Shown: piece after piece, positions 14,274 to 24,600 of the stretch
Position numbering within the stretch: position 1 is the first letter of the stretch
How the letters are laid out: every line of letters begins with the position of its first letter
Origin: a virus
Strand: one strand, 5' to 3'
Length of the DNA stretch: 36,909 nt
Virus record (IMG/VR): IMGVR_UViG_3300046820_003595
Coordinates: 1-36,909 of that record
The notes under the pieces: model-generated
What the model saw: the letters and a program-made list of their open reading frames with translations, nothing else
Told to the model about the DNA's origin: nothing
The model's database searches: none
Position numbers and translations under genes: made by a program

Positions 14274-14852
14274 ATGAAAAACAAAATATTAAAATTATCA
14301 AAAATACTTTTTAATCTAAATCTTAGAAAAGAAGCATCAGAAATATCAGAGCTAATAAATGAAGGTTCCCCAAGCAGGGTTGATTTTTCTGGAATATTAA
14401 AGCTGAGTCCATCAAATCCTCCAACGGGAAAGCAGAAGGATCTATCTGATTCGTTTAAAGAGCATAAGCTCATACCAATTTCTGCAGAAAATTTGCACAT
14501 TACTCTTTTAAATCAGGCGGTTTTAAAGCCACTTGCCAAAGAACTAAAGGGCAGGACATTTCCAGAGTATAAAGGCACAATAACATATGGCGATGCATTT
14601 TTAGTCAATAGAGAAGAAAAGAAATCTATTTTTGTCGTAGTTAATGAGCAGTCTGAAATATCAAGCTATATCTCTAAAGCACTAAAAGAAATGGGTATTA
14701 CTGAAGCACTAAAAGAAAAGGGTATTACTGTTAAGCCAGAGGAAAGCAGAATATATCACATATCTCTTGCCAACATGACTGGCAATCCACATGACTCTGT
14801 TGGTCATAGCGAAGCACAACCAATAATACTAGAGGATTGCACAAAAATTTAG
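14274..14852 (+). CDS. 2H phosphoesterase superfamily protein (192 aa)
   Basis: Two HxT/S motifs 87 residues apart identify the 2H phosphoesterase fold: NLHITLLN (H75, T77) and YHISLANMTG (H162, S164). Members act on 2',3'-cyclic phosphates of RNA, 2'-5' linkages, ADP-ribose cyclic phosphate or cyclic oligonucleotides; some phage members (Acb1) destroy CBASS signals. The substrate cannot be read here. The N-terminal ~30 residues form an amphipathic helix (LSKILFNLNLRKEASEISELI) outside the 2H core. Residues 135-152 are a 9-residue tandem duplication (KALKEMGIT/EALKEKGIT). It lies 23 bases after the cysteine synthase gene, on the plus strand, and ends 3 bases from the convergent dnaE end. No clear terminator lies between them. 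Confidence 0.8.
   Translation: MKNKILKLSKILFNLNLRKEASEISELINEGSPSRVDFSGILKLSPSNPPTGKQKDLSDSFKEHKLIPISAENLHITLLNQAVLKPLAKELKGRTFPEYKGTITYGDAFLVNREEKKSIFVVVNEQSEISSYISKALKEMGITEALKEKGITVKPEESRIYHISLANMTGNPHDSVGHSEAQPIILEDCTKI
14676..14729 (+). repeat. 27-bp tandem duplication inside the 2H phosphoesterase gene
   Basis: Two adjacent 27-base copies (14676-14702 and 14703-14729) differ at two positions and keep the frame, adding nine residues (KALKEMGIT then EALKEKGIT) between the two catalytic motifs. The near identity suggests a recent slippage or duplication event. Confidence 0.9.
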
Positions 14853-14855
14853 TTT

Positions 14856-17800
14856 CTAGATCTTTTTGATTCCGAAGACTTCCATCATTTCAACCAAGTT
14901 GAGAGACTTCTCCTCCATATATTCTCCAATCTCACAGATTGCCTTAAATGGTATGCCATCTTTGAGTGTGGTGACATATTTCTCGTAATCTTCAGTCCAT
15001 AGAGTTAATCCTATGGTATTTCCTTCAAGATCTTCGATTAGGTATTTGCCAAATTTTCTTCCGATGTTTTTACCATTCTTGATCTTGAATTCTTTACTGA
15101 GTGCCTTTACTATTCCCTCAACCTTGACTTTAGACTTAACCTTCATAAACTTTATGTCTTTAAACTTGAAGGTATCAGAGCCACCCTTGAAGAATCCCTT
15201 GAAGATCTCGTGAGTATCTCCAGAGAGAGTTCTTCCCATTACCTCTCTTTCGTTATAAAGAAATTCTTTTCTTTCCCACTCTTCATCAGTTCTGCCAAGG
15301 TCGGAATCCCTGATCATCTTTCCCTTCTTGATTGCATTCTTTACTTTGGTTCGATAGGAATCAAAGTTCTCATGAATATCCTTTCTTGTTCTTCCGAAGA
15401 TATCTAGAGCACCACAGGCGGCAAGTGATTGAATAGAGCCCTTGCCAATGAAGGCTCTAGATTCAATCTTGCAGGTTTTTGGTAGGGCATTTCCTGTTCC
15501 AACCCAATCAAGGGCTGGAGTTACAGTTTCCTCCTCTCCCTCTTCGCCAGCACAGATGATGTTATTTCCCTTTAGGAGGAAGTCACAGAAGTCTTCAAAT
15601 GGCTGAGCCTTAAGCAGATCGGAGATAGCCGCTGGTCCAACTCCCTTAACGGCAGAGAAACCTGTAGCGATCTTCTTTTCTTCGATAACCTTGTAGTTTT
15701 CTGCACCCTTGTTGATATCTGGAGGTGTGATAACAATGCCTAACCTCTTACACTCGGCAAGATATTCTTGCGCCCCATCTGAATTTGGATCGGTCAGATT
15801 TAGAGTGGCGCACATAAACTCTGTTGGATAGTGACACTTAAGCCAAGCGGTTTGAACAGAGATAATAGAGTAAGAAATTGCGTGAGACTTATTGAAACCG
15901 TAACCAGAGAAGCTAGAAATCTCATGTTCCCAGACCTCCTGTGCCTCTTCATAGGTCATCTTGGAGTGCTCCATGCAACCCTTAATGAAGTTAGCCTCAG
16001 TCTTTAGTGCTAGCTCAGGATCTTTGCCTTTTAGTTTGGTCAATTTACGAAGATTGTCTGCTTCGTTAAGATCCCAGCCTGCGCAATCCTTTGCGATGCT
16101 CATCATGCTCTCCTCGTAGAGAGAGATACCATAAGTATCCTTTAGTGCTCTCTCTAGCGTTGGGTGAGTATATCTAATCTTGTCGATACCGAAACGACGC
16201 TGAATGTAAGCCTTTCTCTGCTCTGGTGGACAGCTAGGACGACCTAAAGCATTGATTGCGGCTACAGTATCAACATCGGTTGGCTTAATCTTCATGCAGA
16301 GTGGAGAAAGCGATGACTCAAGCTGAAAGACTCCAAGGTTATCTCCCTTCGAAATCATCTTGTAGGTTGCAGGATCATCAAGAGGAATTTCATCAATTCC
16401 AATCTTCTTCCCTGTTGTTTCCTCAATATACTTGAGTGCCTCAGAAATAATAACTAAAGTCTTTAGTCCAAGAACGTCCATCTTGACAAGTCCAAATTCT
16501 TCTGCTCTTGTCTTTTCCCACTGTGTTGCAGTTACGGTTTCTCCAGAATCTTCATCAACACCAATTCTGAGAGGAACCATCTCATAAAGAGGACGATCTC
16601 CAATAACAACTCCTGCGGCGTGAACTGACCACTGACGAGTAAGATTTTGAAGTTTGGTTGAGAACTCCTTTACGTCAGGATACTTCTGCATAAACTTTGC
16701 AAACTCTTTGTTTCCATCAATTGCTTCTTCGATAGTATCTACGTCAGGCATGATAGAGGTTAGATGGTTTGCAATCTCAAATGCAGAAGATTTATCTCCT
16801 CCAATCTCAAGAGATCTAGCTACATCCTTAAGAACAACCTTTGGCGATAGTGTTGCCCAGTTACTAATCTGAGAAACATATTCTCTGCCATACTTATCAC
16901 GAATATAAGCCTTGACTCTATTTGGATGAGAAAAGTCAGAGTCAATATCTGGGAATGACTTCTTCTGTTTGTTGTGGAATCTCTCAAATAGAAGGTTATA
17001 TTTAATTGGATCTACTTTTGTAATTCCGATGAGGTGTGCAACAAGTGATCCCGCACCCGATCCACGAGCCGGACCCACAATAACGCCATTATTATTGGCC
17101 CAATTAATGTAATCTGCAACGATCAGCATATAAGACGAGAAGTTATGAAGCTCCAAAACTGAAAGCTCGTACTTAACTCGATTCCAATACTCTCTCTTTT
17201 TCTCTGGAGAAAACCCGTCAGTAAGCTGCTGGAATCCATCCACGCAACGGTAGCGAAGATATGCCTTATCCTCTGGGAGTTCTTCGCAGTTTTCCTGCCA
17301 CCAAATTTTAAATTCTAAATAGTCTGCCTGATGTCTTACTGGAAACTGTGGAAGAATTGCGCCGCGAGACTTAAGATAGTGAGGCTCTTCACAGGCCGCT
17401 GCAATCTTAAGAGAGTTGTTCATTGCAATTGTTCCAATATGATTACCAAAGAAATCTGTAATCTCATGGAATGGTTTAAGATACATTTCCTGTACGCCAT
17501 AACGGAAACGATTTGGATCCGATAATGGTTTCTTGTCCTTAATAGCAAGCATCATATCGTGATATTTTGCATGATCACGATCAAGATAGTGGGCATCGCA
17601 AGTAGCCACATATGGAATATCATGCTTGCGAGAGAGGCCGATAAGTGTGTCGTTAAGTTTTACCTGATCAACATTACCATCATCTGTCTTAAGAGCGTGT
17701 GGCTGAATTTCAAGAAATAGCCTATCTCTAAAAATAGACTTTAGTCTTAGGACATTTTCTTCTGCCTTATCAAGACGATCTTGAACAATATCTCTAGAGA

Positions 17801-18230
17801 GCAGTCCGTTTGAACAGGCAGTTAAGCAAAAGACATCTTCATTAAAGTCCTGAATATGATTCCAGGAGATTCTTGGGGTAAGCTTACCCATGTAACCAGA
17901 GGCCTGATTATTATAGGCTTCATAGTTTAGACGAAGAATATTCTTATAGCCCTTCTCGGTTTTTGGCACAAGAACCATATGATTTGATTTCTTCTCAGAG
18001 AGATCCGAAGCGAAATAAACCTCCATACCCGGAATAAGCTTTACTCCAGTCTTCTGTGATGCCTTATATGCATCATAATGAGCGGTCATTGTGCCGTGAT
18101 CTGTAATAGCAATAGAGGGATGATCTAGCTCTTTTGCCTTCTCAAAAAGAAGCCCTACATCATTCATTCCGTCTAGTGGGCTACCCTGCTCTGTGTGGTT
18201 GTGAAGAGATACGAAAGGTCCGTTGGGCAT
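14856..18230 (-). CDS. dnaE: DNA polymerase III alpha subunit, DnaE type (1124 aa)
   Basis: C-family replicative DNA polymerase, near the usual bacterial length. An N-terminal PHP domain has all expected metal ligands: H10, H12, D20, H45, E70, H84, C139, D212, H214. Polymerase motifs are GPARGSGAGSLVAHLIGI (387-404), catalytic PDIDSDF (D428/D430/D432), LVKMDVLGLKTL (D585), and NKSHAISYSIISVQTAWLKCHYPTEF in the fingers. A C-terminal OB-fold region (KVKVEGIVKALSKEF ... IGLTLW) follows. No inserted DnaQ-like exonuclease is present. The start is supported by GCGAGG 6 bases before the ATG and by a candidate GTACAAT promoter. It is a single gene between the hairpin at 18265-18292 and the convergent plus-strand genes. 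No clamp or clamp-loader gene lies in the window. Confidence 0.96.
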   Translation of the reverse strand: MPNGPFVSLHNHTEQGSPLDGMNDVGLLFEKAKELDHPSIAITDHGTMTAHYDAYKASQKTGVKLIPGMEVYFASDLSEKKSNHMVLVPKTEKGYKNILRLNYEAYNNQASGYMGKLTPRISWNHIQDFNEDVFCLTACSNGLLSRDIVQDRLDKAEENVLRLKSIFRDRLFLEIQPHALKTDDGNVDQVKLNDTLIGLSRKHDIPYVATCDAHYLDRDHAKYHDMMLAIKDKKPLSDPNRFRYGVQEMYLKPFHEITDFFGNHIGTIAMNNSLKIAAACEEPHYLKSRGAILPQFPVRHQADYLEFKIWWQENCEELPEDKAYLRYRCVDGFQQLTDGFSPEKKREYWNRVKYELSVLELHNFSSYMLIVADYINWANNNGVIVGPARGSGAGSLVAHLIGITKVDPIKYNLLFERFHNKQKKSFPDIDSDFSHPNRVKAYIRDKYGREYVSQISNWATLSPKVVLKDVARSLEIGGDKSSAFEIANHLTSIMPDVDTIEEAIDGNKEFAKFMQKYPDVKEFSTKLQNLTRQWSVHAAGVVIGDRPLYEMVPLRIGVDEDSGETVTATQWEKTRAEEFGLVKMDVLGLKTLVIISEALKYIEETTGKKIGIDEIPLDDPATYKMISKGDNLGVFQLESSLSPLCMKIKPTDVDTVAAINALGRPSCPPEQRKAYIQRRFGIDKIRYTHPTLERALKDTYGISLYEESMMSIAKDCAGWDLNEADNLRKLTKLKGKDPELALKTEANFIKGCMEHSKMTYEEAQEVWEHEISSFSGYGFNKSHAISYSIISVQTAWLKCHYPTEFMCATLNLTDPNSDGAQEYLAECKRLGIVITPPDINKGAENYKVIEEKKIATGFSAVKGVGPAAISDLLKAQPFEDFCDFLLKGNNIICAGEEGEEETVTPALDWVGTGNALPKTCKIESRAFIGKGSIQSLAACGALDIFGRTRKDIHENFDSYRTKVKNAIKKGKMIRDSDLGRTDEEWERKEFLYNEREVMGRTLSGDTHEIFKGFFKGGSDTFKFKDIKFMKVKSKVKVEGIVKALSKEFKIKNGKNIGRKFGKYLIEDLEGNTIGLTLWTEDYEKYVTTLKDGIPFKAICEIGEYMEEKSLNLVEMMEVFGIKKI

Positions 18231-18246
18231 AAAATCCTCGCCTTAT

Positions 18247-18253
18247 ATTGTAC
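18247..18253 (-). promoter_or_regulatory. Candidate -10 promoter GTACAAT for dnaE
   Basis: The minus strand reads GCGTACAATATAAGGCGAGG, with TACAAT 16 bases before the dnaE start codon, directly after a terminator hairpin. It shares GTAC[A/T]AT with two other gene starts. No TTGACA-like -35 is visible; the position it would occupy falls in the hairpin arm. Confidence 0.5.
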
Positions 18254-18260
18254 GCGAACG

Positions 18261-18292
18261 AAAAGAGCGGGAGAATTCTACTTCTCCCGCTC
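18261..18292 (-). terminator. Hairpin terminator at the end of the long replication/giant-gene operon
   Basis: Perfect 11-bp stem GAGCGGGAGAA (18265-18275) and TTCTCCCGCTC (18282-18292), loop TTCTAC, followed on the minus strand by TTTT. It lies 34 bases after the stop of the small coiled-coil gene and before the dnaE promoter. The stem is GC-rich but the T-run is short, so termination may be partial. Confidence 0.75.
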
Positions 18293-18325
18293 GATTCTTA
18301 ATTATTTGATCCTCAGTATTTCTTT

Positions 18326-18607
18326 TTACTTCTGCTCGACCAAGTCTGCAATATTTGCGTAGATTGAGGCAGTTACCTCAGGATCGATATCGGATTTGGC
18401 CATCTTGACTGCTTCTTTGATTTCCTTAAGGGGAACATTGTATTCGTCTACAAAGTCTGCTACGATTCGCTTACGTTCTTCGCGAAGCTCCTTCATCTGG
18501 GCATCAAGCTCATTGAGTTGGCGAACCATGGAGCGAACGTTATCCATGCTATAGTTTCCATTCTTTACTTCTGTTTTTACGGCTGTTTCGGTATTTTCAG
18601 AACTCAT
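18326..18607 (-). CDS. Small coiled-coil protein, possible DsbA/GapR-like DNA-binding protein (93 aa)
   Basis: After a polar N-terminus, residues ~22-75 form a heptad-like helix (MVRQLNELDAQMKELREERKRI) leading into DEYNVPLKEIKEAVKMAK. The order of a coiled coil, then a short basic helical segment, resembles both GapR (DUF2312) and the T4 DsbA protein, which bind double-stranded DNA and help transcription or supercoil sensing; similarity is in layout only. I chose the ATG at 18607 because CAGGAG lies 5 bases upstream; that ribosome-binding site is formed by the last two codons of the 2486-aa gene. A longer in-frame start at 18661 is unlikely. It is the last gene before the terminator at 18261-18292. 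Confidence 0.72.
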   Translation of the reverse strand: MSSENTETAVKTEVKNGNYSMDNVRSMVRQLNELDAQMKELREERKRIVADFVDEYNVPLKEIKEAVKMAKSDIDPEVTASIYANIADLVEQK

Positions 18608-18609
18608 TT

Positions 18610-21600
18610 CTACTCCTGATTGTAATTCTTTGCCATGATGTTGAGGTAAGCGTCCCACCATTTGTGGTAGAGGGCCTTCATTATATTACCCTCATCTTCA
18701 GTTGCGGACTGTCCAAACTTTCTCCAAGAGATATTATTTTTTGCCCTCCTAATATTTTGAGCATAGATGGACTTTGCAATTCTTATTGTTTCTAGGGAAA
18801 GATCATTCTGCCTTCTAATGTCTGCACCGGCCTTCATTGAATATATCTTTCCAAAATCTGCAAGTCTTTCTCCTGAGTTTACAGCTCTTGCAAACTCCCT
18901 TGACTGTACTATTTTTGGATTATTTTGAACAAAGTCTCTTATCAGAAGCTCTTTCTTTTTTAGATTTTCTTCTCTAGATAAAATCTTCTTTCTTGCAACT
19001 TTGTTAACCTGATCATATGTCTCTCTGGCTTTTCTATATTCCTTAAGAAATAGCGCGTCCTCATTTAATTCCGGATTTTCTTCTAGACTCTTCTCCAACT
19101 CCATAGTGGCATAAAATCCACTTTCTTTGAGGATGGTAGCCTCTGCAGATTCATCAGCTTCTTTTATAATCTTCTTTATTTCTTCATTACTAAGATCATT
19201 TAAAGAATGAACTATTTTTGTAGGATATTCCAAATAAGAAGATGAATCAACTGAAGTTTCAAGGGTATCGATGGAAGCCAAGATTTTAGCAAAATCACTA
19301 TCTACGCCTTTCTTCTTTGGAAAGCCAAAAGGACCATAGGAGTCAATCTCTCCATTTTCAGTTATAGTTAATTTTAATAACCTTGCAAGCAAGATTAGAG
19401 ATTCTGATTTTAATTTGTCAGAAGACAACCTTCTATATGCAGAATTTAAATCAAAAAGATCATCTACAGTTAGATCTCTGTCATCTAATTTTGCAAATCT
19501 TATAATCTCTTTTCTAATGTTTTCTAATCCAAATGTTGAGGCTATAAAGCTCTTATAGTCTTCAACGTCCTCTTCATTTATTGGTCCCCCCCTTGAAGTT
19601 CTCATCATTGGGTTGGTTACCATATACCACATAGAATATGGATCCAAAAGTCTTAGACAAAGTCCGGAAGTTGTTCTGTTTTCCTTTTTGGCCAAATCAA
19701 CACCAGTAACTGAGTCAAGAAGTGGTGTTAAATTTTTATACTTTTTGTTTAAAATTACAGCAGCATTATATAGTTCTGTAAAGTTTCTTGCATTTTCAAG
19801 CATAACAGATAGCTTTGGCTCTATTGGATTATATTCATCATCTTTTGATGCATAAAAATCATATATAAGCCTGGTTAATGATGCAAGTATAATTCCATCT
19901 TCATTAAGCTTGTGTGAAACAAATGGGCTGTAATCTGAAAAGAAACTGGAAATGAAGCTGTCAAGATTATCAAAAGATAGGGAGCCCCATCCAAAGTCAG
20001 TAATATCGACCAATATTGCTTGAGTTTCTTCATTAGAAAACCATGAAAATATCTCATTCATTTTTAATGAAATAAACTGAAGCTTCTGAACAATACCTGA
20101 TTGAATCAATCTAGTCTTTGCCAAACCAGACTCATCTAAGAACTGAGGATCGTTTGCCATAAATGCCCAAGAAATATCTAGTGAAGGTCCACCATCCCTT
20201 GGTATTTTTATATCTGCATTTGAAAGAGTGTATTGTGTTTTAATATCCTCAAGAGAGTCTTTTGTTATAACATTTGATATGTCATATGCATACTGCTTTG
20301 ATAGCATTCTAACAGGAAGAACAACTCCATGAGAAGAGGATACAATTGCGGTTTTTGATGAAACTGAAACTCCAAAGTTATTTAAATTCTGAATAAATTC
20401 ATCTATATTAGAACCAATAACCTGATTATAGTATCTGCCTACCGCTTGAGTTTTGTCACCAGGAAACCCTGTCCTAATATGCTCTGAAATCTTAGTTGAA
20501 GAATCTCCAAAGTCTGATGTATCTCTTGATACGTTATAGTTATCAAAAAGAAGATTATTTGGTGGTGGCCAAGTTGGTGCTATATAATCTATTTTCTGAA
20601 CTCTAATGTCAAAAACCCGCTCCCTATTCATAAAAGATTCAATGGCAGAATCTGTCTCTCCAACAGAGAATGGGTAACCTTTTTTGTGCCTTACATCAGC
20701 TAAAAATACTCTACTAAGATCTAGATCTCCAAGATTTCTTATGTATCTTGATAAGAACTCTGAGCCCTGCTTATTATTTAAACTTATTAAATCTTTAGAG
20801 ATAAGGCTAAGAATGTCTACATCATAATCCTGATATAATCCACCCTCTAATTTTTTAACCTTAATATCTCTTGGAACAATACAGATATAAGCCTCTCCTA
20901 CAGAGTTATCACTAGATAGTGATGTTCTTGAGGATGAAGATCCCTTTGATATTGATATTTTCTTTAGTAAGATTAAATATGGCTTGCGAGAAAATCTATA
21001 AACTTCATTTCCAGAAGAATCTCTCTCGGATATATTTGAAAATCTAGATAGCTCAAGAGTAATTCCAGTTACAGAGTGTCCAAAGGTAATTGGAGCCAGT
21101 GAGGCACTATCGCCTTCATCAAAACTTACCAGGCTTGAGTCTAGAGAGATCCTTCCATATTGAACAGCGTTTGATTCAAATATTTCTCTTGCCTCACCAA
21201 ACAACATTCTTCCTTCTAGAATTCTTTCTTTATTCTGCTCAAAGTTTGAAGGATCTCTCATAAGAATTAGGCTTTCCGCTATTCTATCTAAGGTTTTTGC
21301 AGCACTTTTGATAGATTTGGAGCCAATTGACTTATTTCCAAGGTCAGCAATAACATGGTCAATAGATGATATTGCCATGTCAAAGCATCTTGAAAATCTA
21401 GCAAAAACAATTGCCTGTTGAGCTGCATACTGTGGAGACTCTTCTTCTTCGGGTGGAACCCCACGAGAAGATATGTAGGAGATAAAAAATTCTTCTGGTC
21501 TGTAAATAGACTTAAGATCATTCTGTATTATTGAAATATATTCTTCAAATAATTCGTTATTCATCTTTAAAATATTTGGAACAAACAAATCTCCATCCTC

Positions 21601-24600
21601 TGGAACTTGAGAGTCCAACCCATTCATAGAAATCAACTCTTGTATACGAGATTCTATATCATCCATTCCAGAGCCAAAGGATCCAATATAAAAAGATGAT
21701 TCTTTATTAAGGAAATATCTTTGATAAATACTCCTTATATTTTCAACCATATCAACTGCATATGATAGAACTATTGCTCTTCCAGTATAATCAACTATCT
21801 TTTTGTCCATCATGTCAGATATCTTATGCTTTGAATAGGGAGAATAAAGAAGCTCAGCAAGATATGATGATATCTCACTTATTCTTCCGGGAGATAAAAC
21901 TTTATTAAGTGAAATCTCATCTACTTCAAAGATGGAGGATAAATTGTTTTTTACTGCTGATACTAACTCAGACTTAATTAAGTTTCTAGCAGCCTCATCG
22001 TTTAAATTAATTATATTTGGAGTAGAGAATCCAGCATAGTATTGAGCTATGGTTGCTAAGCTAAGAAATTTATCATATGATGTATTTCTCTCTATTAGAC
22101 CAGAAACATCATAAAGTCTCCTAAAATTATCCTGTATGTCAGACATTCTTTCTTCGATTATTCCAAGATCATTTCTGGCAATAGAAGAAATAAATTCTTC
22201 TAGCTTTGGGATAAGGTTTGGTGGTGGCTCTGGAGTTCTATTTGGGTAGCTAAGAAAATCGATCTGAGAATCTATGGCCATAAGACCCCAGGTTCGTGAT
22301 AGTCTCAAGAGGTTTATGAATCTCTTAGATGCCTCTACAGATTTTTCTGAGAAGGAATCCATGCAAATTACTTTTGCGTATTCTGGGTTAGAATGAAATT
22401 TTATTGAAGAATCTTTAGTTATCCCTGGAAACAAAACTTCAAAAATAGAATAGCGTTCAATTATTTCTCTTGTATTTAGCTTATCATCTTCATCAGAGAA
22501 AGATATTTCTTCAACATTCATCTCTTGAACTGGAATGTCCATCGTGACCACTCCGCCATCCTCATCTTCTGTCGTGGTACTGACCTGACCAGACGCAAAC
22601 ATTTTTATCTTCATGTCTGTTCTGGAAGAGAAGGATAGCTTGTTTGGTTCCCACGGAGAGTCTAAAAATAGACCAATCTGTGGGTTACCAATTACGTAAA
22701 CAGATCCGTCATCACTCTTGTAGAATATTTTACCACTAGAAATATGACTATTTAGCTGCTCCATGCTTTCAGCTTCACTGGGAGTAATAAATCCAGATTT
22801 TCTCAAATCTTCTTCTGAATACTTTACTTTTAAAAGTCCCAAACCGACAGATCCAGAGCCTCTATTGTAGCTGGATGCTATAATCTTAAACATTCCATCT
22901 GGATCGGCATTAAGCATAGCAATGACGTTTTTATTTGGTACTGGAGCGGCTCTATTTCCTCCTGACAATAAAACAGAAGAGTGTGTTTTTGCAAACTTCC
23001 AGGATTGCTCCAAAGTAAATTTATGACCGTGTTCACAGACCAGTCCTAAGTCCTTTAGAAGTGACAATCCCTCTTCGGTGGAACTATCTATAGTCTGTGC
23101 AAGAGAAAACTTGGATAGTTTGAATAGCTCTTTTATTGTTTTTTTTGCAACAGATCTTGGCAGAACACCAGAAAGAATAGCCTCAACGTGTGGCTTAATA
23201 TCATTAATTTCTACACCATAGTCAATTAATGTTTTTACAGCTGAAACCAGAGAGTCTTTTCCAGAGGATTTTAAAATATTAGTTAAAACATTTCTTATGT
23301 AGTTTTGGCTAGAGGGATCTTTATCAAAAAGAGATATGGAAACTTTTTTTCCACAAATTAGATACCCAGACCCTGAAGCATTAAATGCAAGAGAGCCATC
23401 TGGCATTGTAGGTGGGTAATTTAGATCAAGTTTGCTTGCAGCTAAAAACTCTGGTTTTTCCAATATAGAATCTGCAACACCATCTGGTATCCGTGGTATG
23501 GCAAAATAATTTATTGAACCTTCATATTTTTTAGTATCCATTACGGATTTTGCAATAGAGGAATCAGAGCTAATAAGACATGGACAGTTAGCAATATTTC
23601 TTGAAAACCTGTATCCAGGCTGATAGCCCGATAGTTCGTCGTCCCTTTTTTCCATCGAACCTGATATTCTAGAGTAGGCAGAATATTGATATTCTGGTAC
23701 AGAAATATCATCAGGTGATAGATAGTTTGCCTTTATTTTTGCAAGACAAGAAAAGTTCTTCTTTTTTTCTAATTTTTTAACAATCTTCTGATCTTGTTTA
23801 AACGAATCTGCCAACTCAAGAAGTGATGAGGCACACAGAGTCTTGTTTGCAAATATACTCTTACTTCCTGATGTGCTAGCGCCAAGGCTTTTCAAGATAT
23901 CATTTCTTACTATGTGACCAATAATATTTGATGATATTTGATCATCCAAAGATCCACTTATAGAAGTAGTCCCAGCCACAAGCTCATTTACTTCTCGCCA
24001 GGAGTAAGTCTTGCTTGATACTTTTTCTATAGCGGAAAATACCTCTCTCGATGTTTTTCCCTGCATTTTTGCATTAATAATTCTTGATAGATATTCTTTT
24101 GCCTCATCTGAAATACCATAACTTTTAGATGATAGCTCCTGCTCAGTTATAATGGAGCCATCTTCTCTAAAAAATGAATATTGAGATGTTTCATATCCAA
24201 ATGATTCTATAATTTGCTTATACTGAGTTGGAACCTGAGTTACTTGTCCACAGACTCCACAGTTTAATGCATAATACTTTTTTTCGTCTATTACATTTTC
24301 ATTAGTTTGAAAATAATTTATAGTCTCTTTGGATATATAATCCGTTATTTTTATATTTTGCAATACTTCTTCTGCAAAAAAAGATTTGCTCTTAATAGAA
24401 AAATCTGGCGATGCAATCAGATCGCTAATCCTTGTCTCCAAGACTCTTCTTGAGATTGAGTCTATTTGCTCTATCATTTTAGCTTGAATTGAGCTTACCG
24501 CATCCTCAATTGAGTATTGATCTTTTTTAAGTGCATTATTATTGACATAGCTCTTTACGCCAATCTCTATTCTTGAGTTTAGCTTTTTATCTGCTACATC

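Noticed and set aside
14853-14875. Terminator between the convergent 2H and dnaE genes
   Set aside because: Only 3 bases separate the genes, and the nearby TCTAGATCTTTTT lacks a stable stem; no terminator is supported.
22893-22913. NADPDGM in the giant protein as an RNA polymerase active site
   Set aside because: The catalytic NADFDGD motif needs three aspartates in a fixed spacing; here the third is missing and no other RNA polymerase motifs were found around it.
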